Source: Chromobotia macracanthus
Taxonomy: Eukaryota; Chordata; Actinopteri; Cypriniformes; Botiidae
NCBI GenBank assembly: GCA_036877525.1
Contig: JAZGTH010000005.1
Span: 1,104,001-1,168,000, forward strand
DNA: 64,000 nt
Direction of reading: 5' to 3'
Shown piece after piece: positions 54,001 to 64,000 of this stretch (positions are counted from its first letter, which is position 1; each line of letters begins with the position of its first letter). Under the pieces are notes generated by a model. It saw nothing but the letters and a program-made list of their open reading frames with translations, made no database searches and was not told the DNA's origin. The position numbers and the translations under genes are program-made.

Positions 54001-57000
54001 TGTTGTTGAAGTTTCATATATATTTGCTGCAGAAGTGAAAGTTGTATCATTTGTTAATGGCTCCATGTCCTTCTGTTTTAGCATTGACATGATCAAACTT
54101 CTTCTTCAGACAAGACTCTGTTCATTTCATTTTATTTCCATGTTGTCTCTTTTCCATGTTCTATTAAGGAAGTCAAACTCCCACTATAGCTAATGACAGA
54201 CTGATCTGTTTAGATTAAAGAGAATGATTTTAATAATCAGTGAAGGGTCTATTTTTACCAACAAATGGTTAATTGAAAGGATGTGCCAAATGTTATACAG
54301 TATATGAGCTGCTATATAGTATATATTAACTGATGCATGAAATGAACTTGTCATTTAATACTTGCATTTTATTTTGGAAATTTTGCAATCATGTTACCAA
54401 AATGTATAAAAAAACCTTTACATTTCTGATTTGTCAGATATTTAAAATGTTCTTGCATTTAAAATGAAGTAAATATTAAAATAGACAAAATGTATTAGTT
54501 GCAAATGTATCATTTACTTGCTAGTAATTTATTAACAAACATTGGTTTGTGGATATTGATTAACTTTTATGTTTTAATGTTAAGACTTCTCAGGGATAGA
54601 TCAACATTTCACAATGGGAGATATTTTAGAGCTAGTGTAAAATATAGCCACTGTACATGCTACGTTAATTGTATGTTAGATAAATGTTTACAGTAATTCT
54701 CGCTATATTTGTGGAAAATGCTAATCATGTCTTTACCCTGAGAAACGTTACTTATAATGTGGGGTGATTTGTTCTTTTGCGTATAGGACCTATAATATCT
54801 TGGTTTACAACACAACATCAACAGTACCGCACATGACCTTTCTGTGATAGGACATTTGTTATCATTTAAATGGTCAAAAAACATGCAATTCATGCCATAG
54901 AATATTATGTGTCTGAATACATCCTCATTATATCGCGTAGCAGTTTTTCTGGAATAAGTTGGTTCTGTTTTAGAGACTTTTTGCTATATTTAAGAATACA
55001 TAAAAGCCAGTTGTCAGCTTTTTCTAGCAGGAGAATCCAGGTCCCATTTTTGTAAGAGGAGCCTTGTAACACGAGGTGCCATGATCAAGCTCATACAGCG
55101 TGAATCTCTGAGTGATGGTGTATGATGATCATCCTTTAAAGTAGTCTCTATAGTCCAATCTGTCTACATTTTGGCCCAGCTGGAATATCCTGTGTCCATA
55201 AGACCTGTACTGCAGTATAGAAAATCGATCTGTAAGTAGGAGGCACATGTGTTTGTAACTACAGGCATACTTCAGTCCACTACAAGCAGGGAATGCTGCT
55301 CCAACTTCAAAACAGTCTCATCCAGTGTTTTATGACAATCATGCCGTAATAGCACAAAATGCCCCTAAAGTGGCATATAGGGTAGTATGTGGTGGTGTTT
55401 CTGATTATTTGAGATGGAGGCCTGTAACATGTCAAGTCTAATTACCTGCTCCTGACAGAGCAGAAGTGGCTGTGGGCCGAGGCATTGGCTCCGCACAATA
55501 CAAAGTAAACAAAAGAGCCAGAGAAGGATGGTCCTTGACCTCCTTTGAGTGGGAGTCAGAGGCAGAGCTCTGAGTCCACTGTATTGTTTCCTCCCGTTGT
55601 GCTGAAGAGTGTGCTGATTGAGTATAGAATGTTAATGTAATGTAAGATTTCACCATTGCTTAACTTAACAAAAGGAAACACTGATTACATGTTCACAAGT
55701 GCTGTGATATTTTCCAAATCAGTCTGTTTCAGAAAACACCCTTTCAGAGCACGACTGGTTTCAGAGATCGAGGTCAAGTCAGATTTAATTAATTGTTTAC
55801 ATTTGAGTGAATATTAAAACTTTGTTTCATTGTCAAATATGCTTATTGTTTAATTTTTGATTGACAACTCGACTCTGTGATAGACATAAAGGAACTGTTT
55901 TGACAAATATTGTGCTTTGTTATTTAATAATTACCAATATTCATAATGAACATTGAGCAAAAGCCGACTATGCACTGAAACTGGTAACAGAATTGAAGTT
56001 CAGGATTCTGTCAATCACTTTAAATGGATAAATGGATTCACTAACACAATTGTGTTACATTGTGTTAGTGAATGAATTCTCCAGAATTGCTTACAATATA
56101 CTCAAGTCTATGTAATTTCCTCTTTTTTTAATACCTCTGTTTCATTATGAGAGAATTTGACCAAGCCCACTGATTTGTCTGCAAAGATCAATTGTGTACA
56201 ATGGTTGTTCAGTTGACTTAATTAGCTAAGGAAGTATTTAAAGGCTTAATTGAGATTGCATTGGGAAATTGCTCTAAAATAGCCAGTGCCTTTTTCACAG
56301 CGGGTTTAGCTTGCACACAACCTTGAACCTCTTTGTAGTTGGTTAGAATAACCGCGTGATTGCCTCTGATTGGGCGATACAAATACCAAGAGAAGGATGA
56401 TGTTTGAGGACCCTCACTCGTGTAACTTAGCACTGAGGTGGTCCTTACCTATATTTAAAATAAAAAGGTATCATGTTGAAATATTGTCTTTTTTATGGTT
56501 TTGTTGTTCAGTGTAGCCTTTTCTGTCTTCTAAAATGTATTTCTCTCCAAACAAAAAACCTTAAACTTATGTTTACATTTTGCCATTCGTGTGTTAAAAA
56601 ATGGTCTAAACATGTGGCCATAATCCTTCTCCTAGCTGTTTGTGAGTAGAGTTGTCTGAGTGATTTGTTTTGGTTGTTCTCAGGCGTTTGGCTTTATGTC
56701 TCGAGTGGCACTGCAGGCAGAGAAGATGAACCATCATCCAGAGTGGTTCAATGTTTATAACAAGGTAATAACTTCCACTGCGCTATGCTCCTCACCCTTG
56801 AACAATGTTTTTACATCTTTAACATCAGTAGCCTGTTGAAAGTACATAAGAGTCAAGAGGCCTTAGAAACTATTGCATTTACATGGCAAACCATCATGCA
56901 TACTTACAATAATGCACTGCCCACATTTCATGTCAGAACCCATGAAAAAAAGTCCAGAGCCCTGGAAAAAAAACAGGGTCTTTGTACATCAGACTTAAAC

Positions 57001-57307
57001 CTCTGAGTTACTGATTTGATTGCAATGCAAGGAATTCCCTGTTATTAAATCGAAAACTTGTCATTCTTAATATTATTAAGAATTCTTATTATTCTATGTT
57101 CCACTCAGCTGCAGGGGCCCATAAAAGGTTTCAATTGTGATTGCTGTTTCTTGCAACATACAAATAAAAAGATACCTGTTACTAATAACTGTATTTTTCA
57201 CTGTTCTTCAGGTGCAGATCACCTTATCTACACATGAGTGTGGAGGACTGTCAAAGAAGGATATTCGACTGGCGAAATTTATTGATAAGGTTGCGCTGTC
57301 CCTGTAA
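48014..57307 (+). CDS. pcbd2: Pterin-4-alpha-carbinolamine dehydratase 2 (DCoH2/DCoHm)
   Basis: PCBD2 dehydrates 4a-hydroxytetrahydrobiopterin during recycling of the cofactor of aromatic amino acid hydroxylases, and it can serve as dimerisation cofactor of HNF1. Four phase-0 exons join cleanly: 48014-48118, 52329-52454, 56684-56764 and 57212-57307 (TAA), giving 135 residues (human 130). Exon 1 encodes a 35-residue basic, Ser-rich, acid-poor leader (MSGLMFTPSSGRKCLRDFTK then LIRCYLSSESRTPSM) that fits a mitochondrial presequence. The DCoH fold follows, with ELKATGWVEVEDRDALYKEL, then [20 protein letters not shown]. The active-site His residues are H94, H95 (NHHPEWF) and H112 (STHECG), in the family pattern. 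The end, KKDIRLAKFIDKVALSL, matches PCBD2. An ATTAAA at 57346 may be the polyadenylation signal. The introns contain repeats at 49.6-50.3 and 52.1 kb. Pitx1 lies downstream in convergent orientation, as in human. Confidence 0.95.
49620..50260. repeat. Interspersed repeat in pcbd2 intron 1
   Basis: It contains motifs common in cyprinid nonautonomous elements: 'gttgatggcgctgtaactg', 'aaatggccgacttcctgttggg', 'ccctaggaggagtatttaaaag' and, at its end, 'agggcccttcgcactttcgcttc'. The general style (gcgctgt, cttcctgttg) resembles the family at 10.2-13.6 kb, though the two could not be aligned along their length by eye. Confidence 0.6.
52075..52225 (+). repeat. tRNA-derived SINE, copy 2
   Basis: The head is tRNA-like: an A-box region (tgtagcttagttcatagagc) and a B-box region (ggatttgattccc) about 35 bp apart, then agggagcacatgtactgat and a diverged body ending in 'aaaatgtaaatgtact'. 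It lies in pcbd2 intron 1, about 100 bp upstream of exon 2. Confidence 0.75.
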
Positions 57308-58944
57308 CCACTTTCAAAATCTGCTGAATGGGGTCACTGCATCAAATTAAATGTGCTAAATTATTACTTTTTGTAGAATTTTTATGAAAATGCATATTTC
57401 TACACTTTAAAAATAGATATGCTTAAATGTAGAATATATAGATTAGTTAAGTCACAGGGCACAGGATAGAAAGTCTGATAAATGTGTGATAAATGTATTA
57501 GAATGATTGATTTTTATATCATTGCATCTGATTCCTCCAATCTTAAGTAACTATGAGGTTTCATCCTTACTTTGTATTCATTTCAGCATCAGAAAATACC
57601 AGAAAATCAATAGGAAATGGGAAATTATTCAAGTTATCCCAATACTGTGACATCTTCCACAAGCTCCCAATTGTGAGTTATAAAAATGCCTCCAGCATTA
57701 TGGATAGTTGGTATGAAAGGCCACACAAGATGATTGGTCAGAAAAATACAAGGAGGTATTACATGAAGATATTGTAATTGCTGTGACAATGATTTTTACA
57801 GATGTGTTCACTAATACAACTTCCTCAGATCCTTCATAAACTATAAGAGCACCTAAGTTGTTTGCAGTCTTGTTACTGTTTTAGATCACAAATATGAAGT
57901 CTTCACAGGACTATCATATGACTACATTATGCACCACCACACATTTCAAACCCTTTTCACATTAAAACTATCACTACTGAAATAGTCCATAGATCTTTTA
58001 AGAAGAGAGATAGATTACAGACACTTTTGCAAACAGTCCTATTAGATTTTTATTATATAAAGGCCCCAACATGTCCTGTTTTAAGTTGTTTAAAGTTTTT
58101 TGGTAAGATTTAATTAGAATTATACTTTTCGCATTTCTTTAACTGGTAATGTTTTTAAACTGTTTATCTAAAATGGTCATGGTCTTACATATGTATAATG
58201 TTGTCAGTCATAACAGTATATGAAACTGGGTTCCCTATAAGATTTTTTCAGACCATGTACAAGTTCATTAGGATACACCTGTGTTATGTTCATAGTTGAC
58301 ACTCTTTAAGGCATGCAGGCACTTTTGCTAAAATGCACCAGCGTACCATGGCTTTTTAAGGGTTGTATGTGTCAGGCCAAATTATTATTTTATTTTACTT
58401 TTTTATATTATTTATATAGTTTCCTTGGTCTATTATTTTTCTGTATTTAATAATATAGAAATACAGAAATGTTGTACCTGCTATAGCACAAACATGAGAT
58501 TGTATATAGCCTGTTGTGTTACCTGTTGTGATGTTGCTGGCTTTACATTATTTCCCACCGAAGCCTGCTGGTGATTTATGGCCATTAGCTGTTCCAAGCT
58601 GGTATAGATGGATCAACCTGGTAGATCTGGATAAAGCTGGCTAAAGCAGGCAGATCTCTATGGAATGGTAGCAAACCAGCTACTGTTGTACAAAAAACAG
58701 ATTGACTTGTCTGTATAAGCAGCTACCTTCTAAGTCATCCAAACCTGAACCTCATAGTGACTGATTTAAAACAATTAACAGATCTGTCGCCCCACAAATA
58801 GTGATGGGAAATTAACTGGACGTCTACCTTGCCCCGTTTACTTATTTTTTATATAAAAGAGGCATATCTACTTGAATGAGGATAGACCAGTCTGCAAAAC
58901 TGTTAAAGAGAAGGTTTCAAGAGAAGGTTTCAAAATTACATTTA
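57308..58944. other. pcbd2 3' flank, no gene
   Basis: No exon is recognised, and nothing resembling catsper3, which lies between PCBD2 and PITX1 in human. 58590-58690 has repeated 'gctggtatagatgg', 'cctggtagatctgg' and 'gctggctaaagc' units of a weak tandem character. Otherwise it is AT-rich. Confidence 0.5.
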
Positions 58945-59085
58945 AAAGGTGTTCCTGTAGGTCAGTTGGTTGAGCATTGCAGTAGAAGCGTTCGATTTCC
59001 AGGCAACACATACTGATAAAATGAATAGCTTAAAATGCACTGTAAGTTGCTTCAAAGCATCTGCCAAATGCGTGAATGTAAATTA
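58945..59085 (+). repeat. tRNA-derived SINE, copy 3
   Basis: A-box-like tgtaggtcagttggttgagc, B-box-like gcgttcgatttcc, then 'caacacatactgataaaatgaatagctt', 'gcactgtaagttgctt' and gcatctgccaaatgcgtgaa. Same family and orientation as 8651-8812 and 52075-52225. Confidence 0.78.
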
Positions 59086-59284
59086 ATTTAAATCAACAAT
59101 AAAATCTATCAACAGTGGTAAAAAGTATTTTTCAGGATACTTTAGTTTACTAGATTATTCTAGACTAGAGTACACAAACATTAAAAATCTGCAGTTCACA
59201 AAAACAGTCTGCTGAAACTATAGCTTTGAGGAACAGACCCAGAGGCAAGTCATATTCATTAATAATTGTCCATCTTATTCTGTG

Positions 59285-59720
59285 GTGTTTCTGATATATA
59301 TATATATATATAATGCTGTTTATTTTATTTAATGATTTTAAACGTTTTAACTTGATGCTAGTATGATTTAGCATTATGTTAGCATGACTAGGCATGATGC
59401 TAGCATGAATTAACATGTTAGTATCATTCTAACTCATGCTAGCATCATCATCTAAATGTTGTATGTTTTAACATTATAGATATATTGAAATATGGCGTAT
59501 TCATGATGTTATGCACTTGTTGGTGCTCTAAATAATTGCTAATGTGCGGCTTAGAAGTTGCCCTGGCAATACCTAAAACCAGCTGACAGCCCCGATCAAA
59601 TAAGATACACCTGCAATATTTTAATGCTGATCACCTTTTCAATAGAGGTCAATGTGGTGGATCCTAGGCTACTGCAATTGGTTGCTAGGGCGTGGTTATA
59701 AGGTATGCGAGTAATAGTGA
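59285..59720. repeat. (TA)n, TTAGCAT-type repeat copy 3 and CCTAGCAACC-type fragment
   Basis: 59293-59312 is a TA run. 59340-59460 has 'cttgatgctagtatgatttagcattatgttagcatg' units, as at 2.4-3.0 and 37.3-37.7 kb. 59520-59702 contains 'gcaattggttgctagggcgtggttataagg', as at 15060 and (inverted) 19900. Confidence 0.65.
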
Positions 59721-62700
59721 TACTTTGCTTTGTTTGCTTTGTACACCTCACATATGAAACGTTCAATAAAAACTGTACACCAGACATCAGATTTGGAAAT
59801 AGTGAACACAAGTAAAATCGGAGACGTTTAGGCAAACAAAAATGCCCCATTTCCCAGTATTGATACTATTATGTTTGAGACTCAGGTTTTTTTACATAAG
59901 ATGTAATCTTCTCAAACATTTGAGACGTTCTTACACAGGCTAAATATATTGAGATGGACTCGTGTCTAAAAACAGTGGCCCGGTGAGATGACACGTTAAA
60001 GATGTGAACTCTTTCAGACCTTAACCACTGCTGTCACTTAGCTTAGTTAATCATTCACTTTAGACAAGAAGGATAACGGCCAATTTTGTGAGTCTATTAA
60101 AAGTCTTTAAAAATTGCTTCATGGTAAGATATGCAAGAATTTTTAATGTGTGTCATTATTTTGTGTAATTTAATATTTACGATTATTAGGTTGATTTGTA
60201 AACATCGTTTAAATAATACTGTAGCACTGAGAGCCCAGTCTCATGAAAGTGCATACCAATAGCCCAATGCATCAATGAATATCAATATTAATTTATATTT
60301 GTATTTGCCGTGCTATTTATACGCAAAAATAGTGTGTAAGATACGCACGTGATTTTCGCGCATATGACACAATTCTCGCTTATATATAATACGCACTTAA
60401 CCCACACCACTAAACTTAACCAAAGGGTTCGTATCATGTGCACGTAAAAAGTGATTTCTGCGTATAAATAGCACGCCAAATGCAAACATAAACTCGTGCT
60501 ATCGATAAGCAGTCGTAATTAAATGTGTACTACTTTAGTGCTTTCTAACTCTTTCTAATATCTCACATTACAAAGTACAGGTTGTACTGTATAACATAAA
60601 CACTCCGTGATGTTCATGTCGATGAATTATAATTTATTTAAAAAAGTTAAAATTTTTCTATACCGATTCGATAGTCCAGATGGTCTAAGATGAATTAGCG
60701 CACAAGCTGAAAGATCAAAAATAAACAGAAATAGAAAATGTCCAAAATAACACCATAAAAAGGTAAAAATAAATCACACTATTGTTATTACTGTTGTTAT
60801 TGTTGCAATTGTTTTTAATTGTTTAAAATGTTCACACCTGAAAAGAACGGCAGTTTTGAATACTGTGAATGCAAATGAATGAACATAGAAACAAAGAAAC
60901 TATATCCCAGCCGCTCTAAAGCAAATAATAATAAAAAATCCGCTAATATAACCCCACTATATGTTAAATAAACGGATAGGCCTAATAGGACCATATGGTT
61001 TGGAGTCATTAATGGTTTGTTTTTTTCTGACTTGAGATAAACATCATTTATCAACTGTCAACAAATCTTAAAATGTAGGAGATCTAAACTGTCAAAGTTT
61101 CATTTTCTGAATAAAAATATTGATCCAAATGAATAATTAAACGTTGAAATCGCGTGCATTGTTTTTGGATAATCGATTAAATTAGTACAATTGATGATTT
61201 ATTGATCATCTAAGAAGGTATTAACGGACAATATATTAGACCTGGGTGTCATTTATAGTGGGGAAAAACAAAATAACTAAAATAATAAGTTATAATCAAA
61301 TTTATAAATAATCAAAGTTCTCAAACATTTCAGAGGCTTTCAAAAAACAGATGTTTTACTTAAGCGCAATGTTAATAAATTCATTAACGGATTTTGATGA
61401 TCATTTCATGTTTCATTCTCAGACGATTAACTTCAGAATTCATTAGACTGATTTAATATCTCCTTAAGCCTAAAGAATAAAACTCGTCTAACTTCTAACC
61501 CTGATCTATCAGAATTCACATCAGGCTAAGTTCTGATCAGTATTTAGTATAGGCGTAGTGTAACGCAATTAACTATTTGCTTTGTCTGGACCTCAGAGGT
61601 ATTTCTTTTTATATATTATATATAAGGGTTTGCAAGTGTATATTGATGACAAAACATTTCTGTGGCAGGTCATCATTGTGTATCGAATTCATGCTGTTAG
61701 TCTGACGGCCAATCTAAAGAAGTGGCCATCACGGGTCTCGCAAAGTCGACCTTTAAGGAAATTAAAAAGCATTGTTGTCAGTTAATAAGGATCCGCAGGT
61801 TTAAACAAACCTTCTCCTCAGTATTTTCTTATGAGTACACACAGCCGATACAAACAATTTGGAAAAACCACGAAAGGAATTCCTGTATTGATTTACACAT
61901 TTGTCTTTTTGTCCCCTTTCGACATTACATTTCCTAAACTCAGATTTGGGACGAGGCTTGTGTAAACGCGTACTGCAATCACAAATAACGCCGGTGTTCG
62001 AGTTTTAAAACCGCCCTTTAGAGGATAAATTAAGTGGTCAAAGACCTTATTCAGATATCTTAATTAAAGGCTACCCTATTGGGTAATGAAGGTATCCAAA
62101 CTTAAGCAAAAGCAAAAATACATATAAACGAGAAAATAGTAGCATGAAAATGCAGAAGGTACAAATGTAAAATGGACAGAATATACAATTCTGAGAAACT
62201 ATCCTAGTAAAAATTGAAATATTCAGGGGTACAATATGGGTAATGTCTTGTCTCTTAAATGTGTTTAGATAGCCTACTTCTGACCAAAATCTCGGAGCAT
62301 TTGTGCTGTAAACGGGAAAGTAATTCAAAATTAAAATATATCGCTCTGATGAATGATTAATATAATCTTTATAAATATGTTTCAAATGGACTATTTAAAC
62401 TTTAGACATACGATGACCTGCCTTTTATCTTTTGACGAATCGTTTTAGTTTTTATAGGTTTATTCAACATATTACATGTTAAACATATGAACACAATTTT
62501 TAATCAACAAGAGTACAATACAAAGTTATACCTTCAATATTTAATCTACACATTCATACAGTTTTATACAAAACATTTTTTTGACTCGGAGTATACATGC
62601 GGTAAATCTATTGAAGCAATCAAACAATTATACGAGGAAATAATCCGAATTGTGAATAAACAAAACACGAGCACAACATACGAGAGCACCTCACTTACAG

Positions 62701-62770
62701 ACACAAAGAGTAGTGGGCGAGTGAGTAGGCCACAGCATTACTATGATGTCCTATGACAGCCACTCACAAA
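59721..62770. other. Intergenic DNA downstream of pitx1, no gene
   Basis: AT-rich sequence without recognised exon or known repeat. The ORFs here (for example 61582-61785 and 62487-62756) have no protein-like signature. The low repeat content compared with the rest of the window may point to conserved non-coding elements of pitx1, but that cannot be judged from one sequence. Confidence 0.45.
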
Positions 62771-62776
62771 TTTATT
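62771..62776 (-). terminator. Candidate polyadenylation signal of pitx1
   Basis: AATAAA on the minus strand lies 240 bp after the pitx1 stop codon. It is the first such hexamer downstream; longer 3'UTRs are possible. Confidence 0.4.
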
Positions 62777-63016
62777 GTTCCCATATAGAGCATAAGAATG
62801 ATTGTCAAATGTAGCAAGCGAAATTGTTCCACGTTTATACAGCCTATGTACAATGTGTGAACTTGTCTTCATAATGTCGAAAAAATCCAAAAGACAATTC
62901 AATTGTTGCGCAAGTTCAGTTAACACAGACAATCCACATAATCCGTGAAAATGCTGATTGTATCTAATCCATTATGCTACGATTGTTCAAGTATCCGTTA
63001 AGTGAGGTTTAATTCG

Positions 63017-63565
63017 TCAGCTGTTGTACTGGCACGCGTTAAGACCAGAGCCGGGACTCTGCAAACCGCTATATCCAAAAGACGGATGCTGCTTGGACTT
63101 CAGTCTTAACGTCGCCAGGCTGGAGTTACAAGTGTCCCGGTATACACTGTAAGGAGAGCCAGGAGGCCCATACGGACATGTGGACGAACCCATGGCCGAA
63201 TTCATCGAGGAGCTCCCGATGCCGTTTAAATTGCCGATGTTATTCAGACCTGTCGCTGGCATGCCGGGCACGGCAGAATGTCCCATCCCTGATGCCATGC
63301 TCATGGATGAGATTGAGCTTGGGGCCGAGAACATAGACTGGGATGTGAGGGGACTCATAGAGTTAAAAAATGTGAAATTCTTAGTGGACAGTGGGGCTGG
63401 AGCTAGTGCCTTGTTGGTCCAGTTGTTGTAAGTGTATGCAGGATAGACCTCATCGTAGGGTTGCATTAAGCCGCTGAACTGGGGAAGATAACTGTTCTTA
63501 CACAAATCCATTTGCTGGTTGCGCTCCCTCTTTCTCCACTTCGCCCTTCGATTTTTAAACCAGAC
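63017..63565 (-). CDS. pitx1: Pitx1 paired-like homeodomain factor, last exon
   Basis: PITX1 is a bicoid-class homeodomain transcription factor for hindlimb/pelvic fin identity, pituitary and jaw development. The exon begins after the acceptor tttatag with helix 3 of the homeodomain, VWFKNRRAKWRKRERNQQ; Lys in WFK is homeodomain position 50, which gives bicoid-type specificity. The transactivation region follows, with LMQPYDEVYPAYTYNNW and a Ser/Met-rich stretch. The OAR motif is NSSLATLRLKSKQH, about 35 residues before the end, and the protein ends NACQYNS, the ending of PITX1 rather than PITX2/3 (which end in VDRPV or VERPV). It has 182 residues in this exon. The first exons lie beyond the right edge. 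A long antisense open frame at 63180-63431 is a composition shadow. Confidence 0.95.
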   Translation of the reverse strand, partial: VWFKNRRAKWRKRERNQQMDLCKNSYLPQFSGLMQPYDEVYPAYTYNNWTNKALAPAPLSTKNFTFFNSMSPLTSQSMFSAPSSISSMSMASGMGHSAVPGMPATGLNNIGNLNGIGSSSMNSAMGSSTCPYGPPGSPYSVYRDTCNSSLATLRLKSKQHPSFGYSGLQSPGSGLNACQYNS

Positions 63566-64000
63566 CTATAAACAGACAGCAAATAACGCATTATTTAGAC
63601 AATTACACAAGATAGGTTACAGACAAGTGCAGACATGCACTTTCTTGTATTAATTATTGTATGAATTTTAACATCTTCGAAGCAGACGTCTCATTTATCT
63701 GAGCACAGAGCAAATTTGATTGTCCACAAATACAAGTGTAACAAGACAGAATGCTAGCAGGTCCAGGGGTCCAGTGCAGCGATTTTGCTCAAGCCGAGAT
63801 GGCAGACTTTTTGGGTACTGTATAAATAAAAACGTGATTTGCTAAATCTTTAAGAATTATTAAGTAAAGTCACTGGTAAGATTTTAAAATAAGCGCCATT
63901 ACATTTGTAGTACATAGATATATAAGCCTACTTCTAATTTCAAATATTAACGAGATGTTTGGCAAATGAAAACCATAAGCACTTTAAACAACGTTAAACT
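63566..64000 (-). other. pitx1 intron (partial)
   Basis: This is the sequence upstream of the last pitx1 exon on the minus strand, and no further exon is recognised before the window ends. In PITX genes the homeodomain is split between two exons, so the exon carrying its first two helices should lie to the right. Confidence 0.7.

Noticed and set aside
62487..62756. 89-codon plus-strand open frame downstream of pitx1
   Set aside because: It has an AT-driven composition (Asn, Tyr, Ile, Lys), no motifs and no splice context; it overlaps the likely pitx1 3'UTR region on the other strand.
63180..63431. 83-codon open frame antisense to pitx1
   Set aside because: It is the complement of the conserved pitx1 coding exon and carries no recognisable motif of its own.

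Overview
The window is vertebrate nuclear DNA from a teleost fish, most likely a cyprinid. The genes are split into short exons with GT-AG introns, the introns and intergenic DNA are AT-rich, and the repeats are of fish type (tRNA-derived SINEs, a Tc1-like element with long inverted repeats, hAT and TTAA-flanked MITEs, a chromodomain Ty3/Gypsy element and several LINE fragments). No bacterial-style operon, CRISPR array or rRNA is present. All product names come from recognising protein motifs by eye; no database search was run.

Six protein-coding genes can be supported. From left to right they are: the last two exons of a sec24 gene (probably sec24a, + strand, 1612-3553); camlg (+, four exons, 5488-9285); cfap100 (+, thirteen exons reconstructed in phase, 18634-28360); c5orf24 homologue (-, coding exon 38140-38751); pcbd2 (+, four exons, 48014-57307); and the last exon of pitx1 (-, 63017-63565, continuing beyond the window). 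SEC24A, CAMLG, C5orf24, PCBD2 and PITX1 are neighbours on human chromosome 5q31, so this is an old conserved block. Human DDX46, TXNDC15 and CATSPER3, which lie in the same stretch in human, are not seen here, and cfap100 sits inside the block instead.

Between the genes the DNA is largely mobile-element debris. 10.2-16.9 kb holds copies of one repeat family in both orientations around an IS630-type transposase pseudogene. 19.1-21.1 kb (cfap100 intron 1) holds CCTAGCAACC-type repeats. 29.5-35.2 kb holds a 5'-truncated Ty3/Gypsy chromovirus with one LTR, fused to LINE fragments. 40.2-41.9 kb is a hAT transposase pseudogene. 43.03-44.61 kb is a nearly full-length but frameshifted Tc1-like transposon. 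46.8-47.5 kb is a LINE fragment.

The genes are housekeeping or developmental and do not form one pathway: COPII coat (sec24a), tail-anchored protein insertion at the ER (camlg), motile cilium axoneme (cfap100), a GRP-repeat protein of unknown role (c5orf24), pterin dehydratase/HNF1 cofactor (pcbd2) and a homeodomain factor (pitx1). The clearest regulatory signal is a near-palindromic RFX X-box just upstream of the proposed cfap100 start codon. I found no convincing new biological system; the most useful leads are the cfap100 X-box and its microsatellite splice acceptors, an orphan terminal exon at 36.8 kb, and several well-bounded transposable elements.
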